The position numbers and the translations under genes are program-made. 5,764 bases of DNA from NCBI GenBank assembly GCA_015522765.1, contig WALR01000007.1, positions 1 through 5,764 on the forward strand, in the 5' to 3' direction. Below, piece by piece: positions 1-5,340 of this stretch (position 1 is the first letter of the stretch; each line of letters begins with the position of its first letter). The notes beneath the pieces are model-generated. The model saw nothing but the letters and a program-made list of their open reading frames with translations. It did no database searches and had not been told where the DNA came from. Source of the stretch: Candidatus Woesearchaeota archaeon. Lineage in GTDB: Archaea > Nanobdellota > Nanobdellia > Woesearchaeales > WALR01.

Positions 1-1041
1 AGCAGAGACGGCAGCAAGGCCGATTGCCGTGCCGGCTGAGATTGAGAATATTGCCATCGCGATAGTTATTGGTTTCGGGCTTGATAAAAGCCCGCCGCCA
101 ACAAGGAGAAGGATAGCAATAAGGAAGCCGTATAATGCCTGAGTCTCAGGAAGAGCACTAAAAAGAAGCGCCTTACCGAATGTCTTCTGGTCCTGGGAGA
201 CTGCTTTTATACCTGATGAGGCGGCTATGCCCTGGCCCACAGCAGAGACAGCAGCAAGGCCGACAGCAAGGCCTGCGCCTATGGAAAAGATTCCCACAGG
301 ATCGGGGAGCTTATTACCTGAAACCCCTAATATCCCAAAGGCTATTAGGATGAGGATTGAGATTATAAAGGAGTATAATGCCTGAGTCTCAGGAAGAGCA
401 CTGAAGAGAATGCTCTTGCCAAATGTTGAGGGCTTTTCAAGTACAGAGCCTATTCCTGACGAGGCGGCTATGCCCTGGCCAATGGCAGATATCCCTGCAA
501 GACCTATAGCAAGTCCTGCTGCTATGGCTGCAAAGCCTGACGCCATCTGAAGGTTCTTTGGGGCTCCCCCGAACAGCCCTGTCCCTATCATAATGAGTAT
601 TGCGATAATAAATCCGTATAATGCCTGAGTCTCAGGAAGAGCACTGAAGAGAAGCGCCTTACCGAATGTCTTTTTGTCCTTGCTCGCTGCTGCAGCGCCG
701 GAGCTTGCGACTATTCCCTGGCCAATGGCGGACATTCCAGCAAGGCCTACGGCAAGTCCTGCACCCAAAGCTCCAAGGGCCTCTGCCATGCCTACCTGCC
801 TTGCACCCCCTATTATCCCTGTGCCAAGAAGTATAAGGATGGCTATTAAAAATCCGTATATCCCCTGTGTCTGGGGGAGAGCCTGGAAGAGTAATGCGAC
901 ACTGAACTTTCTGGAGTCCTCAGCAACAATCTTAGTGCCTGATGAGCCCACTATCCCTGCGCCGAGGGCAGAGGCAAGCCCTGATGCTCCGACAGCTATG
1001 CCTGCGCCGAGGGCGGATATTGCTGTTGCAGGATTCATCAT
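1..1041 (-). CDS. atpK: A-type ATP synthase rotor proteolipid, multi-hairpin (subunit K/c), partial at left edge
   Basis: Rotor ring subunit of the membrane Ao sector; it carries H+ or Na+ past subunit I. The frame is open for 347 codons from ATG at 1041 to the window edge, with no stop reached. The protein is almost entirely hydrophobic, Gly/Ala-rich helix pairs with a period of about 80-81 residues. The ion-site motif of the second helix recurs as LPQTQ (55-59), LPETQ (135-139), LPETQ (216-220) and LPETQ (297-301). The partner helix carries Gln in IGQG or VGQG at 108, 189 and 270, but Ala28 in hairpin 1. A fifth hairpin begins near residue 322 and is cut after its first helix has begun. Ordinary c subunits have one or two hairpins (about 80 or 160 residues), so this one is at least twice as long. 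The first ATG overlaps the atpI stop (ATGA) and has a Shine-Dalgarno site 7 bases upstream; the adjacent second ATG (1038) is the alternative start. Family assignment is very secure; the total hairpin number is unknown. Confidence 0.95.
   Translation of the reverse strand, partial: MMNPATAISALGAGIAVGASGLASALGAGIVGSSGTKIVAEDSRKFSVALLFQALPQTQGIYGFLIAILILLGTGIIGGARQVGMAEALGALGAGLAVGLAGMSAIGQGIVASSGAAAASKDKKTFGKALLFSALPETQALYGFIIAILIMIGTGLFGGAPKNLQMASGFAAIAAGLAIGLAGISAIGQGIAASSGIGSVLEKPSTFGKSILFSALPETQALYSFIISILILIAFGILGVSGNKLPDPVGIFSIGAGLAVGLAAVSAVGQGIAASSGIKAVSQDQKTFGKALLFSALPETQALYGFLIAILLLVGGGLLSSPKPITIAMAIFSISAGTAIGLAAVSA
130..159 (-). repeat. Coding DNA repeat, copy in hairpin 4 of atpK
   Basis: This 30-base block is identical to 373-402 and 616-645, each 243 bases (81 codons) apart. 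It encodes the ion-site segment S-A-L-P-E-T-Q-A-L-Y of the second helix. The match to the hairpin 2 copy extends to 57 bases (130-186 against 616-672) with two differences, at 160 and 163. Bases 1-23 also match 241-263 with one mismatch (hairpin 5 against hairpin 4). Confidence 0.9.
373..402 (-). repeat. Coding DNA repeat, copy in hairpin 3 of atpK
   Basis: Middle copy of the identical 30-base block. Beyond base 402 it diverges from the other two copies, so hairpin 3 is the odd one in the cytoplasmic-loop side of this helix. In the other helix hairpin 3 shares an exact 20-base stretch with hairpin 4 (461-480 against 218-237, also 243 bases apart), so similarity among the repeats is mosaic. 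Confidence 0.9.
616..645 (-). repeat. Coding DNA repeat, copy in hairpin 2 of atpK
   Basis: Copy of the same 30-base block in hairpin 2; together with the copy at 130 it forms a 55/57-base match. The equivalent segment of hairpin 1 (about 859-890) is clearly diverged and encodes LPQTQG in place of LPETQA. Confidence 0.9.
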
Positions 1042-2978
1042 CCCCTCTTCACCTCTGTGTAAAGCCTTTCCTCTTTGAAGGGCGTGAACTTCTCTCCTCC
1101 ACCCTCATAGAACTTTCCGAAGAACTCTACGAACTGGAGTCTTATTGAGTGGACAAATGCGCCGAGGCTGTTCATTACGAAACTGAAGAAGTGGCCGACT
1201 ATAAACAGGGGGATTGCAATGAGTATGCCTACGAAAGGCACCCCCTTAACCAGATTTGAGAGGAGGTTAACTGTAAGCGCTATTCCAGCTGTTGAGAGGG
1301 CAAGGGCGAATAGCCTGCTGTACGATATCACATCACCCATGAAGCCTGTCATCCCGAGTATTCCCAGCGGACCGTTGAACACAAGTATAAGAAGGACATC
1401 TATTCCGAGAAGGGTTTCTGCAAGCCATGTAATCTTGGGGAAGAAGAAAAAGAGGACTGAGAGCTGGAGCAGGAACCATGTGCCCCTCTCCTTGACAAGG
1501 GTTTTATAGTCCTTCTTTCTTATGTCCTCTAAGGCGCCAATAACAAGCCCTATATTAAGATGGATTAATGCGACTATAAACGAGAGTATGAGGAAGTAGA
1601 GGGGCTCTGATAGGGGGTCCTTCCATATCGCAAGACTCTTCGGGGATATGCCAAACAGATAAGAGGGAAGGTCTCCTAAGTAGGAGCCTGTAAGAAATCC
1701 GAATATCATTGCGAATATCCCCATCCAAAGCAGGATTGTCCCCATCTCCTTCATGCTCGAGCTGTATTTGCCCAGCCTTTTTATTAGGAAGAGGGCGAGT
1801 ATGACGAGCATTGCGCCATACACGAAGTCTGTGAGCATGAAACCTGCAAAGATGATGAAGACAGGGCCTACTATGAATGTGGGGTCTATATCCTTGTATT
1901 TTGGAAGTGAGAACAGCTCTGTTATCATTTCATAGGGTTTTATGAAAGCCGGATTTGAGAGCTTAACAGGGGTTTCATCGTTATCTTCAGGGAAGTCAAC
2001 CTTCATAACTACTCTTCCCTTAAACTCCTCGCGGAGTCTTGTCTTAAGGGGGATCACCCTTTTCTTAGGCACCCATCCCGAGAGCATAATGAAGTTCTTT
2101 GAGGATAACAGGTTGTAGTTCTGCTCGTCCCTCTCCTTTAATATCTCCAGCTCTTCCCTAAGAATAACGGCTTCCTCAAAGGATTCTTTGCGCAGGGCGA
2201 TTATCCTGTTTATGAGCTCGTCCCTCTCCTTGAGGAGTTCTCTCTCCTCCTTATCCAGCTCGTCTTTTGGATTGCTGCTTTTTGGCATTGAGTCAAGGGG
2301 GATTATATCTGCGCCGTGCTTTTTGGATATGAATACCGCCCTTGCATACTCATCACTCAGGCTTATCAGCACATAAAGCTCTCTCTTTTTGTCTATGCTC
2401 TTCCCCATGAGATGGGAGATGGACAGCTCCTTTCCGCTCTCTTCCCTTAACTTTGGAAGGTTCTGCTTTGCTATTATCCCCGCGACAACCTTTACACGCC
2501 TCAGCTCGGATATGAGTATTGTGTTGAGTTGGGCGCCCTGAATTATTAATGCCGCCTCTTTCAGCCCTTTTAGCTCGTCAAGACGCTCGGCTATCTCTGC
2601 ATGCCTCTCCTCTATCCTTATGAGCTCCTCCTCGTTTTTCTTGATATATGCCTCTATTAGTTTAAGCACTTCCCCCTTTGAATTGTGCTTTATCTTAACC
2701 TTCTCCGGAAGGTCAAGCCCGAACATCGACTGCACAAACGATGTTTTCTGGGGGGGAATCTTCATTATCGAGATTAGTCTTGATACTCTTAGAAGGTAGT
2801 CTGATATTGTTTTTAATTCCTCAGGGGGAAGCGCGGGCGCCAGGTACTTGCTTGCCTCGTCCTTTTTGAGCTCTCTTATCTGAAGGACTCCTGTTTTATG
2901 AAGTGTTTCTAGCAGAATATCGCGGTCATTTTTATGAACGAATATGGTTATCTTTCGCATTACTTCAGGTCTTAACAT
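1038..2978 (-). CDS. atpI: A-type ATP synthase membrane stator subunit I (a subunit)
   Basis: Homologue of archaeal AtpI/NtpI and eukaryotic Vph1. It holds the stator side of the ion path against the rotor ring and links to the peripheral stalks. From ATG at 2978 it is 646 residues, normal for the family. Residues 1 to about 360 are a hydrophilic cytoplasmic arm with Lys/Glu-rich coiled coils near 105-142 and 237-288, then the conserved G-W-V-P at 301-304. The rest is membrane, about seven or eight helices starting near residue 369 (GFMLTDFVYG at 379-388). The essential rotor-facing arginine is R555 in SYSRLFAL, and a second conserved arginine is R613 in HSIRLQFVEFF. An in-frame ATG at 2996 would add six residues, but the strong Shine-Dalgarno site lies within that extension, so 2978 is preferred. 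It lies 53 bases after atpH and overlaps atpK by four bases. Confidence 0.96.
   Translation of the reverse strand: MLRPEVMRKITIFVHKNDRDILLETLHKTGVLQIRELKKDEASKYLAPALPPEELKTISDYLLRVSRLISIMKIPPQKTSFVQSMFGLDLPEKVKIKHNSKGEVLKLIEAYIKKNEEELIRIEERHAEIAERLDELKGLKEAALIIQGAQLNTILISELRRVKVVAGIIAKQNLPKLREESGKELSISHLMGKSIDKKRELYVLISLSDEYARAVFISKKHGADIIPLDSMPKSSNPKDELDKEERELLKERDELINRIIALRKESFEEAVILREELEILKERDEQNYNLLSSKNFIMLSGWVPKKRVIPLKTRLREEFKGRVVMKVDFPEDNDETPVKLSNPAFIKPYEMITELFSLPKYKDIDPTFIVGPVFIIFAGFMLTDFVYGAMLVILALFLIKRLGKYSSSMKEMGTILLWMGIFAMIFGFLTGSYLGDLPSYLFGISPKSLAIWKDPLSEPLYFLILSFIVALIHLNIGLVIGALEDIRKKDYKTLVKERGTWFLLQLSVLFFFFPKITWLAETLLGIDVLLILVFNGPLGILGMTGFMGDVISYSRLFALALSTAGIALTVNLLSNLVKGVPFVGILIAIPLFIVGHFFSFVMNSLGAFVHSIRLQFVEFFGKFYEGGGEKFTPFKEERLYTEVKRG
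1049..1055 (-). promoter_or_regulatory. Ribosome-binding site of atpK
   Basis: The minus strand reads GAGGTGA, a seven-base match to the archaeal anti-Shine-Dalgarno complement, seven bases before the ATG at 1041. It lies inside the end of atpI, so atpK can be translated both by coupling through the ATGA overlap and by direct initiation. The spacing favours the first of the two tandem ATG codons. Confidence 0.8.
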
Positions 2979-2984
2979 TGGTTT

Positions 2985-2990
2985 ATCACC
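2985..2990 (-). promoter_or_regulatory. Ribosome-binding site that sets the atpI start
   Basis: The minus strand reads GGTGAT six bases before the ATG at 2978. It lies downstream of the in-frame ATG at 2996, and no comparable site precedes that upstream ATG. This argues for the shorter protein beginning M-L-R-P-E, which is also the usual style of N-terminus in this family. Confidence 0.8.
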
Positions 2991-3031
2991 ATACATAAAA
3001 ACAATAATTAATGAGTATTATTAATGGGCAT

Positions 3032-3346
3032 TCACTGGGACTGAAGGATTATTTTTGTAATGGCTGCCTCTGCCCTTAGCCTGTTCTTCTTATATTTATT
3101 AACCAGCTCCTTCTCTTTTTCCTCCCACTCTCTATTAATGGATTTGATGAATGAACCCAATTTTTCCTTTAGCTCCTTCAGCGCCTTCTCCCTCCTTGTG
3201 GCTATCCCCTCTCTCTCTTTTATAACCATCTGCTCTGCTTTTTCCTTAGCGCTCTTTACCACTCTCTCCGCTTCTGCCTCTGCCTTCTCTTTTATTTCGT
3301 CCGCACTCTTCTCTGCTTCCAATAGAGTGGCTATAATCTTCTTCAT
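3032..3346 (-). CDS. atpH: A-type ATP synthase peripheral stalk subunit H
   Basis: Short, highly charged helical protein of 104 residues that pairs with subunit E to form the peripheral stalk tying the catalytic head to subunit I. Almost the whole chain is Lys/Glu/Ala-rich heptad-like sequence (for example A-E-A-E-A-E-R near 22-28) with no cysteine and no membrane segment. This composition, the length and the position just before atpI are typical of archaeal AhaH. The ATG at 3346 is chosen because GGTG sits six bases upstream. An in-frame GTG at 3355 would give 107 residues, but that GTG is part of the Shine-Dalgarno site itself. It is the first gene of the operon, with AT-rich promoter sequence upstream. 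The name follows A-type usage and is unrelated to bacterial F-type atpH (delta). Confidence 0.92.
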   Translation of the reverse strand: MKKIIATLLEAEKSADEIKEKAEAEAERVVKSAKEKAEQMVIKEREGIATRREKALKELKEKLGSFIKSINREWEEKEKELVNKYKKNRLRAEAAITKIILQSQ

Positions 3347-3352
3347 ATTCTG

Positions 3353-3356
3353 CACC
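3353..3356 (-). promoter_or_regulatory. Ribosome-binding site that sets the atpH start
   Basis: The minus strand reads AAGGTG, with its GGTG core six bases before the ATG at 3346. The spacing is the same as at atpI. The overlapping GTG at 3355 has no separate upstream site. Confidence 0.65.
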
Positions 3357-3411
3357 TTTTCATCTTTTATTATTTTATTATTCTGTAGTTTCTAAATGCA
3401 AAACCCCCTTG

Positions 3412-3426
3412 ATTATAAAGTTTACC
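3412..3426 (-). promoter_or_regulatory. Proximal promoter of the atpHIK operon (TATA/BRE candidate)
   Basis: The minus strand reads GGTAAAC then TTTATAAT (TATA at 3419-3412). Archaeal TATA boxes are centred about 26 bases before the start of transcription, so RNA would begin near 3389 and leave a leader of about 43 bases before atpH. Leader length and BRE-like purines make this the better of two candidates. The region is AT-rich, so chance matches are possible. Confidence 0.55.
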
Positions 3427-3444
3427 TAAAATCCTCCGAATTAA

Positions 3445-3458
3445 TTGTGATAACACAA
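3445..3458. promoter_or_regulatory. Perfect interrupted palindrome, possible operator
   Basis: TTGTG-ATAA-CACAA is a perfect 5+5 inverted repeat with a 4-base spacer, of the size bound by a dimeric helix-turn-helix regulator. It lies about 26 bases upstream of the proximal TATA box and within the leader of the distal candidate, so it could activate one or repress the other. No regulator gene is visible in the window. Confidence 0.4.
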
Positions 3459-3509
3459 CTACAAGCTGACTTGACCTGGCTTAACCAGAGGTTTCTTAGG
3501 CATTTTGTT

Positions 3510-3520
3510 AAATATATAAA
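3510..3520 (-). promoter_or_regulatory. Distal TATA box candidate of the atpHIK operon
   Basis: The minus strand reads TTTATATATTT, a full match to the TTTATATA consensus. A start near 3490 would give a leader of about 144 bases. TTAACCA (plus strand) occurs on both sides, at 3481-3487 and 3523-3529. With the proximal box this spacer may hold two promoters, or only one of them is used. Confidence 0.45.
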
Positions 3521-3602
3521 GATTAACCAAGTATTTTATCTATTATATATATTTATTGATTTGAAGGAGCTGAAGATTAATGCTTAGAAGTCCTATTGGC
3601 AG

Positions 3603-4007
3603 CTACCTCCTAAAAGAGCCTATGACAACCCCCTCATAAGCCCCTGTTTTCTCGTGCTTTGGAATAGTTGCCTTAACCTCCACAATATACTCCCCGCCCC
3701 GCTCCACTATTAATGGGTTGGGAGCAAATGAGAGAAAGCGGGAAATATTGCCCTTTGCATAGAAGAGAATCTTCCCATTCTTTGATGAGGCTACTGAAAT
3801 CTTTCTCACCCCCTTTGTGCCGGGCGGGAGCATCCCAAAGTGCATAGTATCATTATCGAGATTCGGGCCGATTTTATACCCTACTAAAAGGTCTGTCTTA
3901 ATAGCATAAGACTCGCCCATATAATAAAAAGAGTAAATAACAAAAGTGAGGGCGGCGCTTATTAAGGCAACTGAGAGGAGCAGGAGTGCCTTTTCCTTAC
4001 TTTCCAT
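3603..4007 (-). CDS. Small membrane-anchored extracytoplasmic beta-rich protein, function unknown
   Basis: Not recognised by function. The 134-residue protein starts with a short charged tail (M-E-S-K-E-K), one membrane helix at about 7-29, then a beta-rich domain of about 100 residues expected outside the cell. It has two N-glycosylation sequons, N52 and N87. The domain ends with P-K-H-E-K-T-G-A-Y-E-G, a turn-strand pattern common in Ig-like or COG1470-type surface domains, where an 'x-TGxYxG' element closes the sandwich. There are no cysteines and no catalytic motif. The start at 4007 is supported by GGAGG ten bases upstream (4022-4018), inside the end of the preceding gene, which it overlaps by 11 bases. 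The two are therefore translated from one transcript and probably act together. An archaellum stator-like (ArlF/ArlG) sandwich would have a similar layout, but no archaellum genes are nearby. Confidence 0.8.
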   Translation of the reverse strand: MESKEKALLLLSVALISAALTFVIYSFYYMGESYAIKTDLLVGYKIGPNLDNDTMHFGMLPPGTKGVRKISVASSKNGKILFYAKGNISRFLSFAPNPLIVERGGEYIVEVKATIPKHEKTGAYEGVVIGSFRR

Positions 4008-5154
4008 GTTCTCTCTTCCTCCTTAAGATTATGAAGAGGTTAATAATGACGAGCAGGACGGCAAACGCTATTATTAGCGCAGTTGTGCTAATGGCCACAC
4101 CCTTTTTCTTTTGTTTAATCGGAAGAAGGGTAAATGCACCCTCCTTAGTGGTATTCCCGCCATCAAAGAAAACATTTATCCTTATCCTGTAATTTCCGCT
4201 CATAAGCGACGATGCATCAATATAGCCCTTCGACTTTTTTGAGGCGAAGCCGTTTATATCCACAGGGAAGGTCTTGAATGATGTTCTTGCGGTGTCATTG
4301 TAAATAGTAACCTCTGCATACGCACTCATCTTCTCATTCCACATGTTTTTAAGAACAACCCAGAAGGGGCTTATCTTAAGCTCTGTGGCGTTCTCTTCAT
4401 AGGAGCCTGCTACGACACTCTTCGTGCCGACCCTCACCGTCGTTTCTGCGCTGCTCTTCTTCCCGTCATAAACAGCACTCCCTGTGAGCAGGTAGACCCC
4501 TGCATCATCGGTATTGGTAAACTTGAATATGCTGCTCTTCTCCTCTCCGCTCTTCACATTAGTGAATTCCTCCCCTTCATATTCCCCCTTTACCTTATTG
4601 TTCAGCTCAAGCTTCGCTGACATTTTAAGGCTGTTAATAATATCAGTCCCCCTGTTCACCGCCCTTACACGCGTCACTATTGGCTGGCCCTTCTTCACAT
4701 CCTTGGAAACCACGGAGAGCTCGACATACTTCCCGGGATAGGGGAAATCAACTATGATGCGGTGGTTCGCCCTGAGTATTATGTTGAACCTCATCCCCGA
4801 ATTAGGGAGGACTTCCTGTTCAGGAGCCTGAGTGACCACAATTCTTGCCTCCTGAGTCCCGTAAAGCCCCTCTTTCTCAGGGAAATTGAGTGTATAGGGA
4901 AAGCAGGTCCGCCCTCCCCCTATTGTTACAGTGCTATTCACCCCAAGTGTTATATACTTAGCAAGCGCGCCAGTCACATTTATCCTCACCCTCTCAGGAG
5001 CACCCTCCTCGTTCACCAAGCAAAAGTCGTAGTGGGTGTTCATCCCTGGGCTGTACCTTATGTGCCTGTTGGCGCTTATCCCAAAGGCATGAATAGATGG
5101 TACAAAAAGAAAAAATGCGAACAAGACCAGCCCAGTACTTTTAAGCACTTCCAT
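3997..5154 (-). CDS. Secreted cell-surface protein with C-terminal membrane anchor, function unknown
   Basis: Not recognised by function. The 385 residues show a signal peptide (hydrophobic core about 8-19, likely cleavage after S-I-H-A at 23), a beta-rich extracellular region of about 325 residues, a membrane helix at about 353-377, and a basic cytoplasmic end R-R-K-R-E-H-G-K. The extracellular part looks like three or four tandem Ig/CARDB-like sandwiches. One spans about 24-110, with C45 and C84 placed for a disulfide. Another, near 140-242, has the V-x-A-V-N-R-G-T pattern of such domains, and a third covers about 255-345. Sequons lie at N59, N73, N255, N286 and N334. There is no enzymatic motif. 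The start at 5154 fits the signal peptide; it has no Shine-Dalgarno site, but a TATA box at the right distance for a leaderless message. It overlaps the small anchored protein gene downstream. A structural or binding role on the cell surface is an inference from architecture alone. Confidence 0.85.
   Translation of the reverse strand: MEVLKSTGLVLFAFFLFVPSIHAFGISANRHIRYSPGMNTHYDFCLVNEEGAPERVRINVTGALAKYITLGVNSTVTIGGGRTCFPYTLNFPEKEGLYGTQEARIVVTQAPEQEVLPNSGMRFNIILRANHRIIVDFPYPGKYVELSVVSKDVKKGQPIVTRVRAVNRGTDIINSLKMSAKLELNNKVKGEYEGEEFTNVKSGEEKSSIFKFTNTDDAGVYLLTGSAVYDGKKSSAETTVRVGTKSVVAGSYEENATELKISPFWVVLKNMWNEKMSAYAEVTIYNDTARTSFKTFPVDINGFASKKSKGYIDASSLMSGNYRIRINVFFDGGNTTKEGAFTLLPIKQKKKGVAISTTALIIAFAVLLVIINLFIILRRKREHGK
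4018..4022 (-). promoter_or_regulatory. Ribosome-binding site of the small membrane-anchored protein
   Basis: The minus strand reads GGAGG ten bases before the ATG at 4007, within the Arg/Lys-rich tail codons of the upstream gene. It supports translation of the overlapping gene from the shared message. Confidence 0.6.
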
Positions 5155-5175
5155 TTTATTAAAGGATGAATGCTC

Positions 5176-5190
5176 ATTTAAAAATTTTCC
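5176..5190 (-). promoter_or_regulatory. BRE/TATA promoter for a leaderless transcript of the two-gene surface operon
   Basis: The minus strand reads GGAAAA (5190-5185) followed by TTTTTAAAT (5184-5176). Relative to the ATG at 5154 the TATA element spans -22 to -30 and the BRE -31 to -36. These are the positions expected if transcription starts at or within a base or two of the start codon. The absence of a Shine-Dalgarno site there agrees with this. Confidence 0.65.
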
Positions 5191-5241
5191 TAATAATCAG
5201 GATTTTATGAAATACTTTGTTGCGGATTTCTGCTATAAACT

Positions 5242-5283
5242 GTTTAGGGAAAGTTAGTTTAGTGGAAAGGAAGGTAAGTTTAG
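5242..5283 (+). repeat. Three direct copies of GTTTAG upstream of the surface operon
   Basis: GTTTAG occurs at 5242-5247, 5257-5262 and 5278-5283, embedded in purine-rich sequence with recurring GGAAAG. The copies lie about 55-95 bases upstream of the TATA box, where activator sites could sit. Spacings of 15 and 21 bases are irregular, so chance in a low-complexity spacer is possible. Confidence 0.35.
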
Positions 5284-5311
5284 TTCAATCTTTCTTGACA
5301 TTACACATAGC

Positions 5312-5337
5312 AGAAGAAATGAAACTATAAGAATGAA
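5312..5337 (-). terminator. Possible pyrimidine-rich terminator after the glycosyltransferase
   Basis: Directly after the TGA at 5343-5341 the minus strand runs through a U-rich, pyrimidine-rich tract with several TTC and TTTC groups. Archaeal termination commonly needs only such U-rich stretches and no stem. The tract is broken up by other bases, so this is a weak call. Confidence 0.3.
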
Positions 5338-5340
5338 TTT

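Noticed and set aside
138..150. CCTGAG-T-CTCAGG palindrome, repeated at 381-393 and 624-636
   Set aside because: It follows from the conserved Pro-Glu-Thr-Gln codons. The one-base loop is too tight for a full hairpin, and a transposon or operator role has no other support.
1..700. Regularly spaced repeats as a CRISPR array
   Set aside because: The repeats are 243 bases apart, in frame, and encode the conserved rotor helix; there are no short unique spacers.
674..1148. Open frames on the plus strand opposite atpK
   Set aside because: Pro/Ala/Ser-rich or Leu-rich translations mirror the Gly/Ala-rich proteolipid codons. They overlap a secure gene fully and have no promoter or family features.
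1219..2376. Three plus-strand frames (1219-1509, 1753-1935, 2188-2376) opposite atpI
   Set aside because: They are low-information antisense shadows of a well-conserved gene, with no ribosome-binding sites.
3060..3395. Ser/Phe-rich plus-strand frame opposite atpH
   Set aside because: Its composition is exactly that expected from reading Lys/Glu coiled-coil codons backwards.
3396..3587. A 63-codon plus-strand frame in the spacer before atpH
   Set aside because: It has no Shine-Dalgarno site, covers the likely promoter region and palindrome, and has the Ile/Leu/Tyr/Lys composition of AT-rich spacer. A leaderless start is conceivable, but nothing else supports it.
3986..5169. Plus-strand frames at 3986-4192, 4514-4741 and 4762-5169
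   Set aside because: They are antisense to the surface-protein genes, whose signal peptide, anchor and overlap make the minus strand convincing.
5155..5340. A tRNA or other structured RNA in the spacer
   Set aside because: I found no cloverleaf, T-loop or CCA-type end, and no convincing long stem on either strand.
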